DNA from: Hyphomicrobiaceae bacterium
GTDB lineage: Bacteria > Pseudomonadota > Alphaproteobacteria > Rhizobiales > Hyphomicrobiaceae
Reading direction: 5' to 3'
NCBI GenBank assembly: GCA_030655135.1
Contig: JAURWC010000084.1
Coordinates: 310,001-374,000 of the forward strand
Length of the DNA stretch: 64,000 bases
Below, piece after piece: positions 1-8,750 of the stretch. How positions within the stretch are numbered: position 1 is the stretch's first letter; every line of letters begins with the position of its first letter. The translations under genes and the position numbers were made by a program. The notes below the pieces were generated by a model that did no database searches, had not been told where the DNA came from, and saw only the letters and a program-made list of their open reading frames with translations.

Positions 1-267
1 CGACTTCACGAGTTCAAGGAGCGACGGCACGTCTTTGGCGAAGACGAATTCCGTCTCGATTTTCAGCCGGTCGGCTATGGCGCGCCACAGATCGATGCTG
101 AACCCCGTCAGCTCGCCCTTCTTCTCGACGACGAACGGCTCCAACACGCGCGTGGCGACCTTGAGCTTTTGCGGCTCCTGCGCCGATACCACCTGCGCCG
201 AAACCTGAGCTGTCATCGGCAGCGCCAGCATCAAGACAGCCGTCAGCGCCAACAGAAATCTAAGCAT
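1..267 (-). CDS. Periplasmic solute-binding protein, family 3 (partial, N-terminal 89 residues)
   Basis: The reading frame runs off the left edge. The visible N-terminus has a signal peptide (basic start, hydrophobic stretch to about residue 20, Ala-rich cleavage region ending near AQ), then a segment typical of SBP_bac_3 proteins: KVATRVLEPFV, GFSIDLWRAIA and a following amphipathic stretch. Family members bind amino acids or similar small solutes in the periplasm for an ABC importer, or form the ligand-binding part of glutamate-receptor-like channels. The rest of the protein is missing, so these two cannot be told apart. The ATG at 267 is the only start that keeps the signal peptide. Confidence 0.75.
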   Translation of the reverse strand, partial: MLRFLLALTAVLMLALPMTAQVSAQVVSAQEPQKLKVATRVLEPFVVEKKGELTGFSIDLWRAIADRLKIETEFVFAKDVPSLLELVKS

Positions 268-297
268 ATCCGCCCTCGTCCTGAATTGCTGCGCGCC

Positions 298-1014
298 TTA
301 CCAGGCCATCGGCTTCTTGTCTTTGAAGAAGCCGCCCGTGGGCCCATCGTCCGGCAGCGTCGCCAGCCAGACCGCGGTCTCCGCGCCCTGGTCCACCGGG
401 CGCTCGGCATTGGCGCCGCCCATGTCAGTTTGCACCCAACCCGGATGCATCGAGTTGATCTTGATGTTGCCCGGCCCGATCTCGGCGGCAAAAACGCGCG
501 TTAGCACGTTGATCGAGGCCTTCGACAGCCGGTAGGCCGGCCAGTTGCCGCCCATCTCCGCCAGCTGACCCAGCGCCGACGACATGTTGACGATGCGGCC
601 GTAGTTGTTCTTCTGCATAAGCGGAATGGCGCGCTGGATCAGCCGCAACGGCCCCAGCACGTTGGTGTTGAACGTGTGCGCAATCGTTTCGATGGACACA
701 TTCATCGCTGTCGTGCCGGTGCTCGGCCCGTCCTGCATGATGCCCGCATTGTTGACCAGGATATCGAGCCGCCCGCCGAACAGCTCCTCGACCTGCTTTA
801 AGCCCGCCGCGCAGCTCTCGTCGCTGTCGACATCGATCGGCACGACGCCGACCTCGATGCCTTCCGACAGCAGCTTGTCGGCCGCGGCCTGCGCCTTCAC
901 CGGATCGCGCGCGCTGAGCACCGTCACGACCCCCAGCCGCTCCAGCTGCCGCACGATTTCAAACCCGATCCCCCTGTTCGCGCCTGTCACCAGCGCGATC
1001 CGCGTCTCAGCCAT
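298..1014 (-). CDS. Short-chain dehydrogenase/reductase (carbonyl reductase-like)
   Basis: A 238-residue Rossmann-fold NAD(P)-dependent oxidoreductase. The cofactor-binding TGANRGIG motif lies at residues 10-17, NNAG follows near residue 88, the catalytic Ser is in the MSSALG stretch, and the Tyr-x3-Lys pair is in YRLSK. The C-terminal HPGWVQTDMGG stretch with the final part resembles the eukaryotic-type carbonyl reductase branch of classical SDRs. Length is normal for the family. The substrate cannot be read from sequence. It stands alone, downstream of no recognisable partner, between the partial binding protein and a small membrane protein on the same strand. Confidence 0.85.
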   Translation of the reverse strand: MAETRIALVTGANRGIGFEIVRQLERLGVVTVLSARDPVKAQAAADKLLSEGIEVGVVPIDVDSDESCAAGLKQVEELFGGRLDILVNNAGIMQDGPSTGTTAMNVSIETIAHTFNTNVLGPLRLIQRAIPLMQKNNYGRIVNMSSALGQLAEMGGNWPAYRLSKASINVLTRVFAAEIGPGNIKINSMHPGWVQTDMGGANAERPVDQGAETAVWLATLPDDGPTGGFFKDKKPMAW

Positions 1015-1106
1015 AGATCCGTTCCCCTAGATCCCGATTTCCGCCGCTATCCCGGACGGTTGCCGGGACCATAACCGCTTCGGCTTGGCAGGGCGAGGGG
1101 CTTGGC

Positions 1107-1454
1107 TCAGCCGCCGATCTGGGACAGCACCAGATGAAAGGCGACAAGGGCGAACGTCATCATGCCAAGGAACGCACCAACGACAATCAGTGCGGTTGCC
1201 TTCGCGCCAATATTCAGAACATGCGCTATCCCACCTGCCACGACGAAGAAGAGGGCGTAGTCCAACAGAATGTTATCGATCATGGTGAGAGGCTTGATGA
1301 CCAACTCGGAGAGGACCGCCTGAGTCACACTGCCGCCGATCCCGACGGCCGATCCCTTCCACAGGCTCACGCCACCCATCCAGGCACCCAGCGTGCAACC
1401 CAACATGAGCCCCAACAAGCCCGCGGCGGGGATCGCCACTGCAAGCCACTCCAT
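1107..1454 (-). CDS. Small hydrophobic membrane protein, unknown function
   Basis: A 115-residue protein with three or four hydrophobic segments (roughly residues 5-25, 30-50, 63-83 and 85-110) separated by short loops. No family is recognised. The ATG at 1454 is preferred over a TTG two codons upstream because a GAGG sits 7 bases before it. It points away from uvrB, so the two share the 1455-1566 intergenic region. The even hydrophobicity and the ribosome-binding site support a real gene. Function unknown. Confidence 0.6.
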   Translation of the reverse strand: MEWLAVAIPAAGLLGLMLGCTLGAWMGGVSLWKGSAVGIGGSVTQAVLSELVIKPLTMIDNILLDYALFFVVAGGIAHVLNIGAKATALIVVGAFLGMMTFALVAFHLVLSQIGG

Positions 1455-1566
1455 CGTCAAACCTCGCTATCCTCACAGACCATATGTCTTAGGCGGAATA
1501 TCCGGCCTAGAAAACTCTGCCGGTGCGGCCCTTGAGCGCCAGGCGCCTCCGCGCCATATTCCGCCA

Positions 1567-4437
1567 ATGCCGCGCTCCCCAAAATCAGACTCGACGCCCA
1601 AGCCCCGCCCATCCCGTGGCCGCTCGGGAAAACCAAGTGCTCCCCCGGTCGAGACGTCCGGAGGTACCCCGGCGCCTCGCGGGTATAGCGAACCGCAACA
1701 CGGCTTCGCCGAGGCGCCGCAGGCCGCTTTCGATGCGGGCTATTCCAACAAGGGCCAGCTGCCCGCGCTGCGGCAGTCCGGCCCACGCCCGCCGATGGGC
1801 GGCGAGACGCTGACCGACCAGCTTAATGCGCTGCTCGCTAAGCCGCACGAACGCTCAGACAAGGCGAAGGAACTGATCGCGCGCCAGCCCATGATGGCCG
1901 CGCATCCCTTGGTTTCCGGTTCGATGCCGATGTTCATGCCGCACCGGCCTGAACGCCCCGAGAAGAGCGAAGGCGGCCACCGCTTCGAACTCGTCTCCGA
2001 ATACACGCCCAAGGGCGACCAGCCGACCGCCATCGCCGAACTCGTCGCCGGGGTGAACGAGACCGAGCGCAACCAGGTGCTGCTCGGCGTCACCGGTTCG
2101 GGCAAGACCTTCACGATGGCCCACGTCATCGCTGAAACGCAGCGCCCGGCACTCATCCTGGCGCCAAACAAGACGCTGGCCGCTCAGCTCTACGGCGAGT
2201 TCAAGAGCTTCTTTCCCAACAACGCCGTCGAGTATTTCGTCTCGTACTACGACTACTACCAGCCGGAAGCCTACGTTCCCCGCACCGACACCTACATCGA
2301 GAAGGAAAGCTCGATCAACGAGCAGATCGACCGCATGCGCCACGCCGCCACGCGTTCGCTGCTGGAGCGCGACGACGTTATCATCGTCGCATCCGTGTCG
2401 TGCATCTACGGTATCGGCTCGGTCGAAACATACACGGCGATGACGTTCACCGTGAAAGTCGGCGAGAAGCTGTCGCGCGACCAGCTGCTGGCCGATCTCG
2501 TCGCCCTGCACTACCGCCGCAACGACGCCGCCTTCGTGCGCGGCAACTTCCGCGTCCGCGGCGATACCGTCGAACTGTTTCCGGCACACTACGAGGATCG
2601 CGCCTGGCGCGTCTCGCTGTTCGGCGACGAAGTGGAAAGCATCACCGAATTCGATCCGCTGACCGGCCAAAAGTCGGATGAGCTATCGCTGGTGAAGATC
2701 TATTCCAACTCGCACTACGTGACGCCGAAGCCGACGCTGCAGCAGGCAATCAGGTCGATCAAGTCCGAGCTGAAGCAGCGCCTCGAAGAGATGTACGCCA
2801 ACGGCAAGCTGCTCGAAGCCCAGCGCCTGGAACAGCGCACGACCTTCGACATGGAGATGATGGAAGCCACCGGCTCCTGCGCCGGCATTGAGAACTATTC
2901 GCGCTATCTCACCGGCCGCAATCCCGGCGATCCGCCGCCGACGCTGTTCGAGTACCTGCCCGACAACGCCCTCGTGTTCGCCGACGAGAGCCACGTCACC
3001 ATTCCGCAGATCGGCGGTATGTTCCGCGGCGACTACCGGCGCAAGGCGACGCTGGCCGAGTTCGGTTTCCGCCTGCCCTCGTGCATGGACAATCGCCCGT
3101 TGCGCTTTGAGGAGTGGGACGCCATGCGCCCACAGTCGCTATACGTTTCCGCGACGCCCGGCTCTTGGGAACTGGAACAGACCGGCGGCACGTTCTCCGA
3201 GCAGGTCATCCGCCCCACGGGCCTGATTGATCCGGAAGTCATCATCCGTCCCGCGAAATCACAGGTCGATGATCTTCTCGATGAAGTGCGCCAGGTCGCC
3301 AAGAAGGGTTACCGCACGCTCGTCACCACGTTGACCAAGCGCATGGCCGAAGACCTTACCGAGTACATGCACGAGGGCGGCATTCGCGTACGCTACATGC
3401 ACTCCGACATCGAGACGCTGGAGCGTATCGAAATCATCCGCGACCTGCGCCTCGGCGCCTTCGACGTGCTGATCGGCATCAACCTGCTGCGCGAAGGCCT
3501 CGACATCCCCGAGTGCGCGCTTGTCGCCATCCTCGACGCGGACAAGGAAGGCTTCCTGCGCTCCGAAACGTCACTCATCCAGACCATCGGCCGCGCAGCG
3601 CGTAACGTCGACGGCCGCGTCATCCTCTATGCCGACCAGATGACCGGCTCGATGGAGCGCGCTATCGCCGAAACCGATCGCCGCCGCGAAAAGCAGACGG
3701 CCTACAACGTCGCCAACGGCATCACGCCGGAAAGCATCAAGCGCAACATCTCCGACGTGATGGCATCGATCTACGAGCAGGATCACGTCACGGTCGACGC
3801 CGGCCTCACCGCGGAGAACGCCACGCTCGTCGGCCACAACCTTCAGGCCGTGCTCGCCGACATGGAAAAGCGCATGCACGCCGCCGCCGCCGATCTCGAA
3901 TTTGAAACCGCCGCCCGGCTGCGCGACGAGCTGAAGCGCCTGCGCGAAACCGAACTCGCCATCTCCGACGATCCCCTTGCGCGCCAAATGGACGTGGAGG
4001 ACAAAGCCGGCCGCTTCAGCGGCGACCGCAAGTACGGCGCCAAGGCAAACATGCCTACTGGTCCCGCAACGTCAGGATCACGCATCAAGAAGCCCTCGCT
4101 CGACGAAATGGGGCCAGGCACCGACCGCGCGATCCCGAGACGCGACGCCACTGCTCCCTCTCCCCGCGAGCGGGGAGAGGGTCGGGGTGAGGGGCAGGAT
4201 CTTGCTCCCCGCGCCCCCGCCGTGGACCCCCGCATGAAAGCCGGCGCCTTCGGCGAGCAAGTCCGCGGCCCGCACAAACCGACCCTTGACGAAATGGGCC
4301 CGCACGCCTCGCTGAGCATCCCCAAGAGCGGCAAACTCGCCCCCGCCAAGCCAACCCGCACCGTCGACATCCCCACCGAAGCCGAAAAGAAAGGCCGCAG
4401 GGGCCGGCCAAAGAAGACGGGGCGGCCGGGGAGTTAG
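1567..4437 (+). CDS. uvrB: Excinuclease ABC subunit B (UvrB) with long N- and C-terminal extensions
   Basis: UvrB is the damage-verification helicase of nucleotide excision repair; it is loaded on DNA by UvrA and recruits UvrC. The conserved core begins near residue 139 and contains Walker A GVTGSGKT (174-181), the aromatic beta-hairpin around [12 protein letters not shown], helicase motifs including [13 protein letters not shown] and TIGRAARN, and a UVR/UvrC-interaction domain at about 757-795. From the first ATG (1567) the protein is 956 residues, against about 670 for typical UvrB. The extra parts are a Pro/Ala/Ser-rich N-terminal tail of about 138 residues and a basic, low-complexity C-terminal tail of about 160 residues that contains a palindromic repeat. 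The repair function is certain; the role of the tails is unknown, and a start further inside cannot be excluded. Confidence 0.97.
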   Translation: MPRSPKSDSTPKPRPSRGRSGKPSAPPVETSGGTPAPRGYSEPQHGFAEAPQAAFDAGYSNKGQLPALRQSGPRPPMGGETLTDQLNALLAKPHERSDKAKELIARQPMMAAHPLVSGSMPMFMPHRPERPEKSEGGHRFELVSEYTPKGDQPTAIAELVAGVNETERNQVLLGVTGSGKTFTMAHVIAETQRPALILAPNKTLAAQLYGEFKSFFPNNAVEYFVSYYDYYQPEAYVPRTDTYIEKESSINEQIDRMRHAATRSLLERDDVIIVASVSCIYGIGSVETYTAMTFTVKVGEKLSRDQLLADLVALHYRRNDAAFVRGNFRVRGDTVELFPAHYEDRAWRVSLFGDEVESITEFDPLTGQKSDELSLVKIYSNSHYVTPKPTLQQAIRSIKSELKQRLEEMYANGKLLEAQRLEQRTTFDMEMMEATGSCAGIENYSRYLTGRNPGDPPPTLFEYLPDNALVFADESHVTIPQIGGMFRGDYRRKATLAEFGFRLPSCMDNRPLRFEEWDAMRPQSLYVSATPGSWELEQTGGTFSEQVIRPTGLIDPEVIIRPAKSQVDDLLDEVRQVAKKGYRTLVTTLTKRMAEDLTEYMHEGGIRVRYMHSDIETLERIEIIRDLRLGAFDVLIGINLLREGLDIPECALVAILDADKEGFLRSETSLIQTIGRAARNVDGRVILYADQMTGSMERAIAETDRRREKQTAYNVANGITPESIKRNISDVMASIYEQDHVTVDAGLTAENATLVGHNLQAVLADMEKRMHAAAADLEFETAARLRDELKRLRETELAISDDPLARQMDVEDKAGRFSGDRKYGAKANMPTGPATSGSRIKKPSLDEMGPGTDRAIPRRDATAPSPRERGEGRGEGQDLAPRAPAVDPRMKAGAFGEQVRGPHKPTLDEMGPHASLSIPKSGKLAPAKPTRTVDIPTEAEKKGRRGRPKKTGRPGS
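4153..4195. repeat. Palindromic REP-like element inside the uvrB reading frame
   Basis: Perfect 11-bp arms (4156-4166 and 4171-4181) of the form CCCTCTCCCCG / CGGGGAGAGGG enclose a 4-base loop and are followed by a G-rich TCGGGGTGAGGGG tail. The arrangement, a C-rich/G-rich hairpin then a G-rich tail, matches the hairpins between czcB and czcA in this window. It is read through in frame as part of the UvrB C-terminal tail (around residue 864). Elements of this type are normally intergenic. Confidence 0.75.
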
Positions 4438-4456
4438 GACTCCAATGTTTGGCGCC

Positions 4457-4487
4457 AACCACAGTTGGCAACCTGCCAACTGTGGTT
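4457..4487. promoter_or_regulatory. Perfect inverted repeat, probable toxin-antitoxin operator
   Basis: Two 14-base arms, AACCACAGTTGGCA and its exact reverse complement, are separated by ACC. The repeat ends 12 bases before the toxin ATG. Type II toxin-antitoxin operons are usually autorepressed through such a palindrome overlapping the promoter, and the downstream antitoxin has a helix-turn-helix. The lack of a T-tract argues against a uvrB terminator, though it could serve both roles. Confidence 0.7.
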
Positions 4488-4499
4488 TACACTACGCAA

Positions 4500-4796
4500 A
4501 TGATCAAGGTCATCGCCTCTGACAGTTTTGCTAGCTGGGTCGATGACCTGAAAGACCGCAAGACGCGCGTGCGTATTCTCGACCGCATCGACCGGCTAGC
4601 CGGAGGAAACTTCGGCGATCGTGCGCCCGTGGGAAGTGGCGTTTTCGAACTTCGCCTCCACTTCGGCCCGGGCTACCGGATCTACTATGTGCGGCAGGGC
4701 GATACTGTCGTTGTGCTTTTGTGTGGTGGCGACAAGGCTTCCCAAACCAGGGACATCCGCCGCGCGCAGAAAATGGCAGAGGAATGGAAAAGATGA
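4500..4796 (+). CDS. RelE/ParE-superfamily toxin (HigB-like, addiction module killer protein)
   Basis: A 98-residue protein of the type II toxin family often named phage-derived Gp49-like or HigB/HI1419. The hallmarks are ARILDRIDRL-like early helices (here VRILDRIDRL), the central GVFELRLHFGPGYRIYY strand block, and the C-terminal VVLLCGGDKASQTRDIRRA. Related toxins cleave mRNA on the ribosome. The ATG at 4500 is chosen because it fits the family N-terminus (MIKVIAS); an in-frame upstream extension would run through the palindrome. It overlaps the antitoxin start by ATGA, so the toxin gene comes first, the order usual for HigBA-type modules. Confidence 0.88.
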   Translation: MIKVIASDSFASWVDDLKDRKTRVRILDRIDRLAGGNFGDRAPVGSGVFELRLHFGPGYRIYYVRQGDTVVVLLCGGDKASQTRDIRRAQKMAEEWKR

Positions 4797-5164
4797 CGAA
4801 AAAAGCGACACCGGCTCTGAAAGACCGTCCAGGATATCGCGTATTCGACATCGCCGATCACCTCCGTGACGAGGACGACGTAGCCGCGTATCTCGAGGTG
4901 GCCGCAGAGGCCGGCGACGCGGAGCATTTTGCTCGCGCCCTTGGCAACGTAGCGCGGGCGCGCAGCTTGAGCGGACTAGCGCGCAGCACCGGCATCAGCC
5001 GTCAGGGTTTACAAAAAGCGCTCTCCGAGCGCGGAAATCCCAGCTTGGCGACGACTATGACGGTTCTCAATAGCCTTGGCCTTCGCATGGCTATCGTCGC
5101 GCAAAGCGCCCCTGTGCGAAAAAAGAAGCCCGCAGCGAAGCCGAAATCGCGATCCATAGGTTAG
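4793..5164 (+). CDS. HigA-like antitoxin with helix-turn-helix
   Basis: A 123-residue antitoxin of the addiction-module antidote (HI1420-like) family. An N-terminal FDIADHLRDEDDVAAYLE segment matches the family's early signature, followed by an XRE-type helix-turn-helix in LSGLARSTGISRQGLQKALSE and an asymmetrical ending GNPSLATTMTVLNSLGLRM. The last about 20 residues are Lys/Pro/Ala-rich and probably disordered. The start ATG overlaps the toxin stop codon by ATGA, so translation is likely coupled. The protein should neutralise the toxin and repress the operon at the 4457-4487 palindrome; that is inferred from family behaviour. Confidence 0.88.
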   Translation: MTKKATPALKDRPGYRVFDIADHLRDEDDVAAYLEVAAEAGDAEHFARALGNVARARSLSGLARSTGISRQGLQKALSERGNPSLATTMTVLNSLGLRMAIVAQSAPVRKKKPAAKPKSRSIG

Positions 5165-5195
5165 CTCAGACAACGTACTCAAGGATCATCAACAT

Positions 5196-5912
5196 ATGGC
5201 AATGCCCACCAAACCCGAACCCATCGACCTCTACTATTGGCCGACGCCGAACGGCTGGAAGATAACAATCATGCTGGAGGAGTGCGGCCTGCCCTACACG
5301 CTGCGCTACGTGAATATCTCAAAGGGTGATCAGTTCGAGCCCTCGTTCCTCGCGTTCTCGCCCAACAACAAGATGCCGGCTATCATCGACCCCGACGGCC
5401 CCGGCGGCATCACCATCTCGGTCTTCGAGTCCGGTGCCATCTTGCAGTACCTCGGCCGCAAGACTGGCCAGTTCTATCCCGATGACGAACGCGCCCGCGT
5501 CGAGGTCGACCAGTGGCTATTCTGGCAGATGGCGGGGCTCGGTCCGATGGCCGGGCAGACGCACCACTTCCGCAACTACGCGCCCGAAAAAATTCCCTAC
5601 GCGATCGACCGCTACATCAACGAAACCAACCGGCTGTATGGCGTCATGGACAAGCGCCTCGCCGGCCGCGAATTTCTCGCCGGCGATTACTCAATCGCCG
5701 ATATCGCCTGCGTCGGCTGGGTCAAGCTGTGGGAAGGCCAGGGGCAAGACATCAACGAATTTCCGAACGTCAAACGCTGGCTCGAAACGCTGCTTTCACG
5801 GCCTGCTGTCAAAAAGGGCCTGGAGATTCCTGGCAACGCGCCAAAGACGGATCTCGCCACCGACAAGGAAGCGCAGAAGATCATGTTCGGCCAGCGCGCG
5901 CGGAAAGACTAG
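5196..5912 (+). CDS. Glutathione S-transferase family protein, YfcG/YghU-like
   Basis: A 238-residue cytosolic GST. The thioredoxin-fold N-terminal domain covers about residues 10-95 and includes YYWPTPNGWK, the cis-Pro KMPAI and the glutathione-contacting ESGAILQYL. The all-helical C-terminal domain follows, with FLAGDYSIADIA being the usual GST C-domain N-capping motif. This subgroup includes E. coli YfcG, which has disulfide-bond reductase activity with glutathione. An AAGGA lies ahead of the ATG at 5196. It stands alone between the toxin-antitoxin pair and a DUF4236 protein. Confidence 0.9.
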   Translation: MAMPTKPEPIDLYYWPTPNGWKITIMLEECGLPYTLRYVNISKGDQFEPSFLAFSPNNKMPAIIDPDGPGGITISVFESGAILQYLGRKTGQFYPDDERARVEVDQWLFWQMAGLGPMAGQTHHFRNYAPEKIPYAIDRYINETNRLYGVMDKRLAGREFLAGDYSIADIACVGWVKLWEGQGQDINEFPNVKRWLETLLSRPAVKKGLEIPGNAPKTDLATDKEAQKIMFGQRARKD

Positions 5913-6007
5913 TGCCTGCGCGGCGCCTTTACCCCGTCATGCGACTCAGATTGGGCTAGGGCAGTACCAGCCCGCCGGCACGTGCCGCGCCCCCAGGAGG
6001 CCCCGCC

Positions 6008-6301
6008 ATGGGATTCCGTTTCCGCAAGACCGTTACGATCTTTCCGTACGTGCATCTGAATTTCAGCAAATCGGGCGTGTCGCTCAGCCTCGGCAAGCGG
6101 GGCCTAATGTACAATGTCGGTAGCCAGCGCGAGACGATCGCGATCGGCGCACCGGGCACCGGTGTCGGTTACCGTGCGTCGTTCACATTCGGCCTGTTGC
6201 TGATCCTGATCGGCCTCATCGCCCTGATTGCCATCGCCTGGCATTTCTACCCAGAAACCGTGCGTTGGGTGCTGCATCAGTGGCAGCCAAGCTGGTTCTG
6301 A
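6008..6301 (+). CDS. DUF4236 domain membrane protein
   Basis: A 97-residue protein whose first 60 residues match the DUF4236 pattern: GFRFRK at the start, LNFSKSGVSLSLGKRG, and IGAPGTGVGY. A single hydrophobic helix at about residues 60-82 places the C-terminus across the membrane. DUF4236 is widespread and its function is unknown. The strong ribosome-binding site AGGAGG at 5995-6000 fixes the start at 6008. Confidence 0.85.
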   Translation: MGFRFRKTVTIFPYVHLNFSKSGVSLSLGKRGLMYNVGSQRETIAIGAPGTGVGYRASFTFGLLLILIGLIALIAIAWHFYPETVRWVLHQWQPSWF

Positions 6302-6389
6302 AACGACGCTGCCTGCCAAAACCAAAGCGGAGAGCGCATCGCTGCACTCTCCGCTCGAAGTGGCCAGAAAACGTAGACCAGAAAGTCGA

Positions 6390-6806
6390 TCAACGACCCG
6401 GATAGGGGTTCATGTGATAGGTGATCATCAGCATCGCCATCAGCACGGCTGACAGCAAGCCGGCAAGCGCACCCAGCATGCCGTAACCCGTTACGCCGAC
6501 GACAGCATAGAGATCGTGCGCGGCAAGGCTGCCGGCGATCGATGCAATCGCAGCGTTGACGACCAGCACCATCGGAATTCGCGACTCATCCGCACCCTGG
6601 CCCGCTCCCAGGAACACGACCTTGTAGCGAGCGATGCTGGCGGCAATCGTCGCCACGAAGCCGGCCGCGATCGCAATCGTACGCGAACCCAAGCCTTCAA
6701 CCCCGCCAAGCCCCAGGCCAACGATCGCGCCGATGGCAGCTGCCACCAGAATGAGCACGATAATGCTTGCAGAGATCACGCCTCCGCCGCCGCCAGGTGT
6801 AGCCAT
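6390..6806 (-). CDS. Gly/Ala-rich integral membrane protein, unknown
   Basis: A 138-residue protein with a short polyglycine N-terminus and about four hydrophobic segments (around residues 10-33, 42-62, 77-97 and 102-127). No family is recognised. It is transcribed divergently from the DJ-1/PfpI gene at 7029, across a 222-base intergenic region in which no clear operator is seen. The hydrophobic pattern and absence of a convincing overlapping frame support a real gene. Confidence 0.6.
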   Translation of the reverse strand: MATPGGGGGVISASIIVLILVAAAIGAIVGLGLGGVEGLGSRTIAIAAGFVATIAASIARYKVVFLGAGQGADESRIPMVLVVNAAIASIAGSLAAHDLYAVVGVTGYGMLGALAGLLSAVLMAMLMITYHMNPYPGR

Positions 6807-7028
6807 ATTATTCGTCTCCCCAATATTTTTGCCCCCGCCACATCGGCGAAAGTGGCCGGATATTGGTTGCGTGGCGATAGTGGGTCAACCCCGTAAGTCG
6901 CCTCACCACGCGATATGGACCGCCAAATGGACGCCGGAACCCCATGGCGGACCAAGCGTTTCCTCACGTGCTCCGTATCGTGAGCGCCCAGATCAAGCAG
7001 ACAGAAACTGACCGCTGAGGAGACCCTC

Positions 7029-7607
7029 ATGAAAATTGAGAACGCTAAGATATTGATTCTCGCGACCGACGGCTTCGAACAATCGGAGCTGGAAGTGCCG
7101 CGCGAGAAGCTGAAGGAAGCCGGCGCCCTCGTCCACGTCGTCGGGCCCAAGGACCGCAAGGACAAGAAGTCGATCACCGGCTGGAAAGACGGCAATTGGG
7201 GCAAGCCCGTCGACGTTGATCGTGAGCTAGCCGACGCTTCGGAAAGCTTTTATGACGCCCTGGTCCTACCCGGTGGGGTCATCAATCCCGACAAGCTGCG
7301 CGCCAACGAAGAAGCGGTAGCGCTGATCCGCGAGTTCCTGAATTCCGGCAAACCTGTCGCGGCGATCTGTCATGGACCGTGGCTATTGATCGAAGCCAAT
7401 GGCATCCGCGGACGCAAGGCTACGTCGTACAAGTCCATCAAGCAGGATCTGATCAACGCTGGCGCTGATTGGCACGACGAAGCCGTCGTGACGGACCAGG
7501 GCATCATTACCTCGCGCAGCCCCGAGGATCTCGTGCCGTTCGTGGCCAAGATCATCGAGGAAGTCGAGGAAGGCAAACACGACCGCGCCGAACTTGCCGC
7601 CGCTTAA
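7029..7607 (+). CDS. DJ-1/PfpI family protein (type 1 glutamine amidotransferase-like)
   Basis: A 192-residue member of the PfpI branch of the DJ-1 superfamily. The nucleophile elbow AAICHGPW puts the reactive Cys at residue 114 with His115 beside it, and the acidic partner is in the N-terminal DGFEQSELE stretch (Glu17 or Glu20). Related proteins act as proteases, glyoxalases or protein/nucleotide deglycases and are commonly stress-induced. GAGGAG 7 bases before the ATG supports the start. It is followed by a bidirectional terminator. Confidence 0.9.
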   Translation: MKIENAKILILATDGFEQSELEVPREKLKEAGALVHVVGPKDRKDKKSITGWKDGNWGKPVDVDRELADASESFYDALVLPGGVINPDKLRANEEAVALIREFLNSGKPVAAICHGPWLLIEANGIRGRKATSYKSIKQDLINAGADWHDEAVVTDQGIITSRSPEDLVPFVAKIIEEVEEGKHDRAELAAA

Positions 7608-7631
7608 CGAACGGCCGAACCTATGATTAAA

Positions 7632-7661
7632 AGCCGAGCGGCCCAGCTGCTCGGCTCTTTT
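7632..7661. terminator. Bidirectional rho-independent terminator
   Basis: Arms AGCCGAGC (7632-7639) and GCTCGGCT (7649-7656) enclose a 9-base loop, with CTTTT on the plus side and AAAA before the left arm. It lies between the convergent DJ-1/PfpI gene and the first DUF3617 gene and can serve both. Confidence 0.75.
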
Positions 7662-8194
7662 CAATTGCCGTTGATGTTCTCGATCAACTTCATCATCTGC
7701 TTCAGTTTCATCTTGCCGCCGTTCGGCAGCTTGACGACGCCCGGCAGCAATCCGTCCGAGCAGGTCTTCCCGACCCACGTGTAGCGATGCTCGATATCAG
7801 AGGCGGCACCAAGCCCCGACTTCGTATTCACCTTGAAGATGTACTCGGACTGAAAATCGCCCGACAGTTCGGCACGCGAGATCACTGTGCGGCCGGTCGA
7901 CACTTGGCAGTCGGCCAGGATGATGATCGACCGTCCATCACGCGACCAGATCGGCATCGGGCAAATCGCCGTTACGATCGACAAGGATGCATCCATCATC
8001 TCTTTGTCGGTGGCCTCGTCCACGCACATCTGCAGCACGACTTCCGGCGCGTTGCCGGCCGTCATCCGCATCTCCCATTGCCCGGGCTTGCGCGACGGAA
8101 CGAGGGCACTAGAGGCCCACGCCAGCGCGGCCGACAAGCACACCGCGGTCGAGACAACCGCGCAAATCGCAACCATTCCCACGCCGCGCCGCAT
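7661..8194 (-). CDS. DUF3617 family exported protein
   Basis: A 177-residue protein with an N-terminal signal sequence (hydrophobic residues about 6-27). The mature part shows the DUF3617 pattern: a RKPGQWEMRM opening, a Cys-containing QMCVDEATDKEM stretch, a second conserved Cys region (TAICP), and SGDFQSEYIFKV. The function of DUF3617 is unknown; members are periplasmic or surface lipoprotein-like. Its neighbour at 8205 is a clear paralogue 10 bases upstream in the same orientation, sharing the KPGQWE, ATDK and GDFQSEY blocks, so the pair probably arose by tandem duplication. Confidence 0.8.
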   Translation of the reverse strand: MRRGVGMVAICAVVSTAVCLSAALAWASSALVPSRKPGQWEMRMTAGNAPEVVLQMCVDEATDKEMMDASLSIVTAICPMPIWSRDGRSIIILADCQVSTGRTVISRAELSGDFQSEYIFKVNTKSGLGAASDIEHRYTWVGKTCSDGLLPGVVKLPNGGKMKLKQMMKLIENINGN

Positions 8195-8204
8195 TCGCTC
8201 CTGC

Positions 8205-8750
8205 CTATGGTTGCGGGCCTTTGCCCAAGGACTCCATCATTCCCATCATCTGCTTCATGTTCAACTTGATGCCGCCCGGCATCAGCATGTCGCCCGGGAC
8301 CATTCCCCCGGTGCAGGCCTCGCTCACCCAGCGCGCCTTATGCTCGACATCCGTTGTGCCATTGACGCCTTCCGGCGCATCCGCGACATCGGCTTTCGTC
8401 ACCATGGTGTATTCGGACTGGAAGTCGCCGCTGATCTCGGTACGCCCTGCGACCTTCATGCCCGCCACCTGACATGTGCTGTCGATGACGATCTTGTCGC
8501 CGTCGCGCGCAATCTTCTGATCGGGGCACATGGATTTCGCCATGCCCATGCCCATCTGCATCATTCCCTTGTCGGTCGCTGCATCCAGGCATAGTTGGAC
8601 GGTCATGGCCGGCATATCCTTGCTGGCTTTCATCTGCAGTTCCCACTGCCCCGGCTTGCGCGCCGGCCAGTCGAATTCTTCAGCCAGAACGGCCTGAGGC
8701 ATCCCCAAACCGGCGCCACAGATTATGGCCAGTATCCATTGCTTATTCAT
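8205..8750 (-). CDS. DUF3617 family exported protein, Met-rich paralogue
   Basis: A 181-residue DUF3617 protein starting at the ATG at 8750, which gives a signal peptide (MNKQWILAII... ending near LAEE). A longer frame to 8837 exists but would bury the signal peptide. Shared blocks with the downstream paralogue are KPGQWE, LCLDAATDKGMM and SGDFQSEY. It is unusually Met-rich, with MMQMGMGMAKSM in the middle and MKQMMGMMES at the end. Methionine clusters of this kind occur in copper-handling proteins, but no other sign of metal function is present. Confidence 0.78.
   Translation of the reverse strand: MNKQWILAIICGAGLGMPQAVLAEEFDWPARKPGQWELQMKASKDMPAMTVQLCLDAATDKGMMQMGMGMAKSMCPDQKIARDGDKIVIDSTCQVAGMKVAGRTEISGDFQSEYTMVTKADVADAPEGVNGTTDVEHKARWVSEACTGGMVPGDMLMPGGIKLNMKQMMGMMESLGKGPQP

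Noticed and set aside
4457-4487. Inverted repeat as the uvrB terminator
   Set aside because: No T-tract follows and it lies at the toxin promoter; an operator is more likely.
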